Below are positions 60,901 through 64,000 of a stretch of 64,000 nucleotides of DNA, one piece after another. The position numbers were made by a program, and so were the translations under genes. Every line of letters begins with the position of its first letter. Position 1 is the stretch's first letter. Origin of the DNA: Chloroflexota bacterium (lineage in GTDB: Bacteria; Chloroflexota; Anaerolineae; Anaerolineales; Villigracilaceae); assembly GCA_016235425.1 (NCBI GenBank), contig JACRLC010000092.1, positions 1 through 64,000 on the forward strand. Direction: 5' to 3'. The notes beneath the pieces are model-generated. The model saw nothing but the letters and a program-made list of their open reading frames with translations. It ran no database searches and was not told where the DNA came from.

Positions 60901-61136
60901 TGCTCCAACAGAACAAATATGCCGAAGTGATCGATCTTTGCCAGCGTGTGCTACAGCAGGATAACTGCTGGGAACGGGCCTACCGTCACCTGATGACGGC
61001 TTATGATCGTCTCGGTGACCGCGGCCAGGTGGGACGCACCTATCAACGCTGTGTGCAAGTCTTGCGCGAAGAGTTGGATCTCTCTCCCGCCCCCGAAACG
61101 CAGGAGTTGTACGAGAAGCTGGTGGGTGGTGGGTAA
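57903..61136 (+). CDS. MalT-like ATPase transcriptional regulator with C-terminal BTAD
   Basis: The 1077-residue protein starts with a MalT/LuxR-type STAND ATPase (LQAEAGYGKSTALAEL P-loop near residue 45, LLILDDAHVV, LLSGRPTITLP), then TPR-like repeats (about 370-800), then an OmpR-like winged helix and BTAD as in SARP regulators (RVQTLGSFQVQRG, LDRDQICEYLWPEADSATAQ, DLDLS-like end). The order (ATPase first, DNA-binding last) is typical of Chloroflexota SARP-like proteins. It lies 84 bases after the glucan synthase gene and may regulate it. The inducer is unknown. Confidence 0.88.
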   Translation: MQPYPSILRTKIIPPPRNARILTRPRVSQILKQALDYRLTILQAEAGYGKSTALAELAGEAKPLIWYQVNEEDNDPLVFLLHVCHAIQYALPEIMDLPIAYLNDWDGAQGPLPWRGVVDQIINVLSNSLSGPMLLILDDAHVVTDVGEVAHILDRLIGLAPAHLHVLLSGRPTITLPALPRWRSQGEYLPLDQSILTFTKTEISSLFAVHYGLELTSEEAESLLTYTEGWAIALQLIWQSLRSQSASPLEFPPRWQAGSLEVLFDVLAREVFDRQPQDVRAFLLITATLRDLVPDACDALRKAVGDSANDSASMLAYLRRQDLFVVETAEGALRYHHIFHNFLRQQSTREQRGLWNRIAAEYFASRKLHESAIYHLLEAHSWDDVAGLLDIYAPALLSVGRLDTLAAYIDSLPPSNLHQHPMLIFTLGELARLHSRFDEAQGWYKQAETLWRSRGQQDGVARALRGQARVYLDTVNPSQAERLLEEAIRLSDGFEDREAQVRLYELLAENKLNSGRVEEAERLRKRAEDLRAEGPSNDQLWFRVLLRTGRLEEARRGLEALAEAEKREPVQTPRAHRETLLLLSLIYSLMGMSKHAYQAALEGTRRGDELKSPFVTAVGHMRQGHSLNVSANLHNENFARALAEFEKSVQISRTLDVPRLLVEADWGMCRAYGYQGDLQHAQLRAQEAIEIATQAGDEWIASLTRLTMGASLMLAARYEAAEDWLNRAVAGFQECSDPFGRSAARLWLAFGYFKQKQLERLAQVLPEALAACQQNGYYFFFTRPSLLGAPDERIFVPMLLYARAQHWESAYIDRLLENMRLAGVTIHPGFQLRVQTLGSFQVQRGSEGISSNGWRRESARQLFQLLITYRHAPLDRDQICEYLWPEADSATAQRNFKIALNALYQVLEPERGPGSESAFVLREGSTYSLRPNADLWLDADQFMNAARGAGNSDVHLLQQAIDSYRGEYLPETLYETWAAEERERLASLFLESADRLAELLLQQNKYAEVIDLCQRVLQQDNCWERAYRHLMTAYDRLGDRGQVGRTYQRCVQVLREELDLSPAPETQELYEKLVGGG

Positions 61137-61138
61137 TT

Positions 61139-61190
61139 CGTCCTGAGCGGAGCGAGGAGCGCTATTTGCGACGAGTGAAGTCGAAGGACA
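61139..61190. repeat. GTCCTGAGCGGAGCGA-type intergenic palindrome
   Basis: CGTCCTGAGCGGAGCGAGG and GTGAAGTCGAAGGAC form the arms of a loose palindrome after the regulator stop. It belongs to a common type of intergenic repeat. Confidence 0.45.
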
Positions 61191-61280
61191 ATTGTACATG
61201 AAACATTAGTGTTTCGACTGCGCTCGACGCGAAAACAATTTCAATGGAACGGCCTTACTGGCCGTTTTTCTATTTAATTG

Positions 61281-61335
61281 CGGAGCGCGGACTTCAGTCC
61301 GCTTTTGAAATCTGCGGACTGAAGTCCGCGCTCCG
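61281..61335. repeat. Perfect 22-bp inverted repeat
   Basis: Arms 61281-61302 and 61314-61335 are exact reverse complements over 22 bases (start CGGAGCGCGG, containing ACTTCAGTCC) with an 11-base loop. No T-run follows. It lies upstream of the small unknown gene and may be a repeat or a transcription stop for the regulator gene. Confidence 0.65.
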
Positions 61336-61387
61336 AGATTTGAGCTTTGTAACCGGCCTGTTACTCCTCCCTGTTAGACTGGCTTTG

Positions 61388-61600
61388 ATGAACACCCGCG
61401 CCGCTCCCACCATCTCCTCCTTTGTCATCCGTTTCGTGGTGGAAGACGCGTCTAGCGGCGATGAAACTCAGTCTGTCTATCGCGGTTCCATCCGCCACAT
61501 TCAAAGCGCGGAGGATATCAATTTCAACGCGTGGGAAGATGCTGTTGCGTTCGTGCGCCGCTTCGTGCCGTTGGAAGAGACGGATTCCGATAAACCATAG
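61388..61600 (+). CDS. Small protein of unknown function
   Basis: The 70-residue protein (MNTRAAPTISSFVIRFVVED ... VAFVRRFVPLEETDSDKP) starts at 61388 because the longer in-frame reading from 61244 passes through the 22-bp inverted repeat. It has alternating hydrophobic residues and an acidic tail. I recognise no family. It may be a real small gene preceding the FabH-like gene; confidence is limited by its size. Confidence 0.5.
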   Translation: MNTRAAPTISSFVIRFVVEDASSGDETQSVYRGSIRHIQSAEDINFNAWEDAVAFVRRFVPLEETDSDKP

Positions 61601-61622
61601 CGCGGCCTCTGGAGCCTGTGCC

Positions 61623-61667
61623 GCGACATTCATGTCGCTAAGAGCAGGCTGGCGACATGAATGTCGC
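61623..61667. repeat. GCGACAT.ATGTCGC repeat pair, copy 2
   Basis: GCGACATTCATGTCGC (61623-61638) and GCGACATGAATGTCGC (61652-61667), the same pair as at 37418-37461. It contains an in-frame ATG (61657) that would wrongly extend the next gene. Confidence 0.7.
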
Positions 61668-61692
61668 ACTACATTCTGTCACAGAAGGAATC

Positions 61693-62694
61693 ATGACCCG
61701 AAACGTACAAATCCTCAGCACGGGAAGTTATGTCCCGGAACGAATAGTGACCAATGCCGAAGTGGACGCGCTCATGGGCGAATCCACCAGCGAGTGGCTG
61801 CTTGCCAACGTCGGCATCCGCGAACGCCGCTGGATGGCCCCGGATCAGGTCACATCTGATTTGATTGTGGAAGCCTCGAAAAAGGCCCTCGAGCGCGCAG
61901 GCGTCTCCGCCTCCGATCTGGACCTGATTATTGTCTCCACCGATACGCCGGATTATCTTTCGCCAAGCACATCCGTCGTCGTGCAAAACAAGCTCGGCGC
62001 GGACAAGGCGGGCTGTTACGACGTCAACTCGGCGTGTGCGGGCTGGGTCACTGCGCTGGATCAGGGCGCGCGTTACTTGATGACCGAGCCGAAGATGAAA
62101 TACATCCTCGTCGCGGGTGGATATGGCATGAGCCGCTTCCTTGATTTCAAGGATAAGAAGACTGCCAATCTTTTTGCGGATGGCGCGGGCGCGGTGGTTC
62201 TTGGCGTTGGTGACGAACAGGGTTTCCTTGGGAGTAATCTGTTGGCGGTCGGTTCGTTCCACGATGCGTTGGGAATTTATACGGGCGGCACGTATCGGCC
62301 ATGCACGCCGGAGAACATGGCACAGTTTGGCGCTCCCAAAGTGGAGTTCGTCAAAAAATTCCCGAAGACCTTCAACACCGAATACTGGCCCAAGCTCATG
62401 CAGGGCGCGCTCGATAAAGCAGGCCTCAAATTCGATGACGTCAATCATTACTTCTTCACCCAATTAAATCTCCGCACCATCGAATTCATGATGGACCTGC
62501 TCAAGCAACCCATCGAAAAGACTCACTGGGTCATGGACAAATGGGGCTACACCGGTTCGCCGTGCGTGGTCATGGCGCTGGATGACGCGATCGCGCAAGG
62601 CAAAGGTCCCAAGCCTGGCGAAGTGATCCTCTTCTGCGCCAGTGGTGGAGGGATCACGATGGCATCGTCGGTCTGGAAGTGGACGGCGAAATAA
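61693..62694 (+). CDS. FabH-like beta-ketoacyl synthase III family protein with altered triad
   Basis: The 333-residue thiolase-fold protein keeps the nucleophile Cys115 (VNSACAGWVTAL) of KAS III. The partner residues are changed: the HQAN histidine is Thr256 (FFTQLN) and the asparagine of the GNTS segment is Tyr286 (GYTGSP). It may therefore do acyl transfer or another thioester reaction rather than decarboxylating condensation. AGAAGGA is 5 bases before the ATG at 61693. The acyl-CoA synthetase gene follows by 68 bases, suggesting a shared acyl-thioester pathway. Confidence 0.8.
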   Translation: MTRNVQILSTGSYVPERIVTNAEVDALMGESTSEWLLANVGIRERRWMAPDQVTSDLIVEASKKALERAGVSASDLDLIIVSTDTPDYLSPSTSVVVQNKLGADKAGCYDVNSACAGWVTALDQGARYLMTEPKMKYILVAGGYGMSRFLDFKDKKTANLFADGAGAVVLGVGDEQGFLGSNLLAVGSFHDALGIYTGGTYRPCTPENMAQFGAPKVEFVKKFPKTFNTEYWPKLMQGALDKAGLKFDDVNHYFFTQLNLRTIEFMMDLLKQPIEKTHWVMDKWGYTGSPCVVMALDDAIAQGKGPKPGEVILFCASGGGITMASSVWKWTAK

Positions 62695-62762
62695 TGAAGA
62701 AAGAAGAAAGAAGAAAGAGGAAAGACGGAGAAGAATGTTCTTTCTTGCATAAAGGAGAAGCG

Positions 62763-64000
62763 ATGTATATAGGTGACTATCTTGCGCGGCGCGAATTGTA
62801 TTCACCCGATAAACTCGCCTTCATCGACGCGGGTAAATCTCCCGAATGGCGATTGACCTTTCGTGACGCAAATCGCCGCGCCAACAAGCTGGCGAACTGG
62901 CTGAGATCACAAGGCGTTGAAAAAGGCGACCGCGTTGCCATTCTCGCCCGCGATGGATACGAGCATCTCGATGTGTTCTTTGCCTGCTCGAAACTCGGCG
63001 CGATCCACACTGCGCTCAACTGGCGTTTGCACTGGCAGGAACTGCTCGAAATCTTCCAATACACCACGCCCAAAATCCTGATCTACTCCGACGACTTCAA
63101 AGACAGCGTCGCAAACCTAATCACCAATTACCAATTATCGACTTTGCATCTCGACGGCAATGGACTTCCCGATTCCCTCCACTTTGAATCGACCCTCCAA
63201 TCCGCTTCGGGCTCCGCCGTTACCTGCCCCAGCCTCGAGACAGAGGATACCGCCGCCTTGATATTCACCGGCGGCACGACAGGCCTGCCCAAAGCCGCGG
63301 AAGTATCCCATCGCATGATCGCGTGGAACACGCTCAACACCGTTATTCATGATGTGACTCATAACGATGTTTATCTCAACGTCTTCCCGATGTTCCATAC
63401 GGGCGGGCTTTTCGTTTACACACTGCCACAGGTCATTTTCGGCGGAACGACAATTCTCATTCGTCAATTCGACCCCGCGCAAGTATTGACCTTGCTCGAA
63501 CGCGAACACGTCACTATCTTTGCCGCAGTGCCGACGATGTATCAAATGCTGACCACCGCGCCGAATTGGGCTTCCGCAGATTTGTCATCGTTGCGCTTTT
63601 GCACATCTGGCGGTGCACCGTTACCGGTGCCGCTGGTTGAAAAATATACGGCTGAGAAAAACATCCGCTTCAAACAGGGTTTCGGCATGACCGAGTTTGG
63701 CCCCGGCATCTTTGCTCTCGCGCCTGAAGACGCCATTCGCAAGGCAGGCTCGATTGGCAGACCAAACTTTTTCGTGGACGCGCAAATCGTCGATGACGGA
63801 AACAGCTTCCTCGGTCCGAATGAAGCGGGGGAGTTGATCCTCAAGGGGCCATCATATTGCTCCGGCTATTTCAACAATCCAGAAGCAACAAAAGCCGCAG
63901 TCGATGAACGTGGTTATTTCCACACGGGCGATGTCGCTTATTTCGATGACGAAGGTTATTTCTACATCGTTGACCGCAAGAAGGATATGTTCATCAGCGG
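62763..64000 (+). CDS. Acyl-CoA synthetase (AMP-binding family), cut by window end
   Basis: The first 412 residues are present; the gene runs off the window. They show the ANL-superfamily motifs: IFTGGTTGLPKAAEVSH (P-loop), GFGMTEFGP, YFHTGDVAYFDDEGYF and VDRKKDMFIS. It should activate a carboxylic acid as an adenylate and transfer it to CoA. AAAGGAG precedes the ATG. It probably works with the FabH-like protein upstream. The substrate is unknown. Confidence 0.92.
   Translation, partial: MYIGDYLARRELYSPDKLAFIDAGKSPEWRLTFRDANRRANKLANWLRSQGVEKGDRVAILARDGYEHLDVFFACSKLGAIHTALNWRLHWQELLEIFQYTTPKILIYSDDFKDSVANLITNYQLSTLHLDGNGLPDSLHFESTLQSASGSAVTCPSLETEDTAALIFTGGTTGLPKAAEVSHRMIAWNTLNTVIHDVTHNDVYLNVFPMFHTGGLFVYTLPQVIFGGTTILIRQFDPAQVLTLLEREHVTIFAAVPTMYQMLTTAPNWASADLSSLRFCTSGGAPLPVPLVEKYTAEKNIRFKQGFGMTEFGPGIFALAPEDAIRKAGSIGRPNFFVDAQIVDDGNSFLGPNEAGELILKGPSYCSGYFNNPEATKAAVDERGYFHTGDVAYFDDEGYFYIVDRKKDMFIS

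Overview
The window reads as chromosomal DNA of an uncultured bacterium, most likely a Chloroflexota member related to Anaerolineae. This assignment is inferred from the gene mix (GT87 membrane proteins, a MalT/SARP-type giant regulator, a membrane FeS ETF:quinone oxidoreductase-like protein) and from intergenic spaces full of short palindromic repeats; no rRNA or other marker gene is present. The DNA is fairly GC-rich and no tRNA, rRNA, CRISPR array or transposase was seen.

Left flank (1-13354): a HIT-family protein, FolC, two paralogous repeat-containing lipoproteins, Lon protease, and a plus-strand run of SDR - GT87 - SDR - M24 peptidase - GT87 - broken GNAT acetyltransferase - 3-methyladenine DNA glycosylase.

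Calvin cycle block (21719 down to 13498, minus strand): fba - glpX - rbcL - rbcS - prk - ferredoxin/flavodoxin-NADP reductase-like protein - a second glpX-like gene lacking several catalytic residues - rpe. RuBisCO is form I with an adjacent, short small subunit. A two-component pair, a DUF2270/DUF2179-like membrane protein and an SLC13-type anion permease separate this block from the next one on the same strand.

Sulfur oxidation block (45416 down to 26557, minus strand): tusA - dsrE2-like - dsrE3-like - shdrC1 - shdrB1 - shdrA - DUF1641-like - HdrCB-type FeS protein (B3-like) - etfB - etfA - membrane ETF:quinone oxidoreductase-like FeS protein - small zinc-finger protein - two lipoate-binding proteins - dedicated lipoate ligase - fused SoeB/SoeC-like subunit - SoeA-like molybdoenzyme. 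It reads as an almost complete cytoplasmic route from sulfane sulfur to sulfite (sHdr variant with ETF) to sulfate (Soe-type enzyme). Electrons would leave by ETF to the quinone pool through the membrane protein, and the SLC13 permease is a candidate sulfate or sulfite carrier. A consensus TTGACA-17-TATAAT promoter carrying a perfect palindrome in its spacer precedes tusA. With the Calvin genes downstream this suggests a thiotrophic autotroph. The operon is punctuated by at least two families of palindromic repeats in its gaps.

Right flank (45632-64000, plus strand): a NarX/LiaS-like kinase and NarL-type regulator divergent from the sulfur operon, a two-domain universal stress protein, a 2847-residue cyclic beta-1,2-glucan synthase-like protein, a MalT/BTAD regulator, a small unknown protein, a FabH-like protein with an altered catalytic triad, and an acyl-CoA synthetase cut by the window end.
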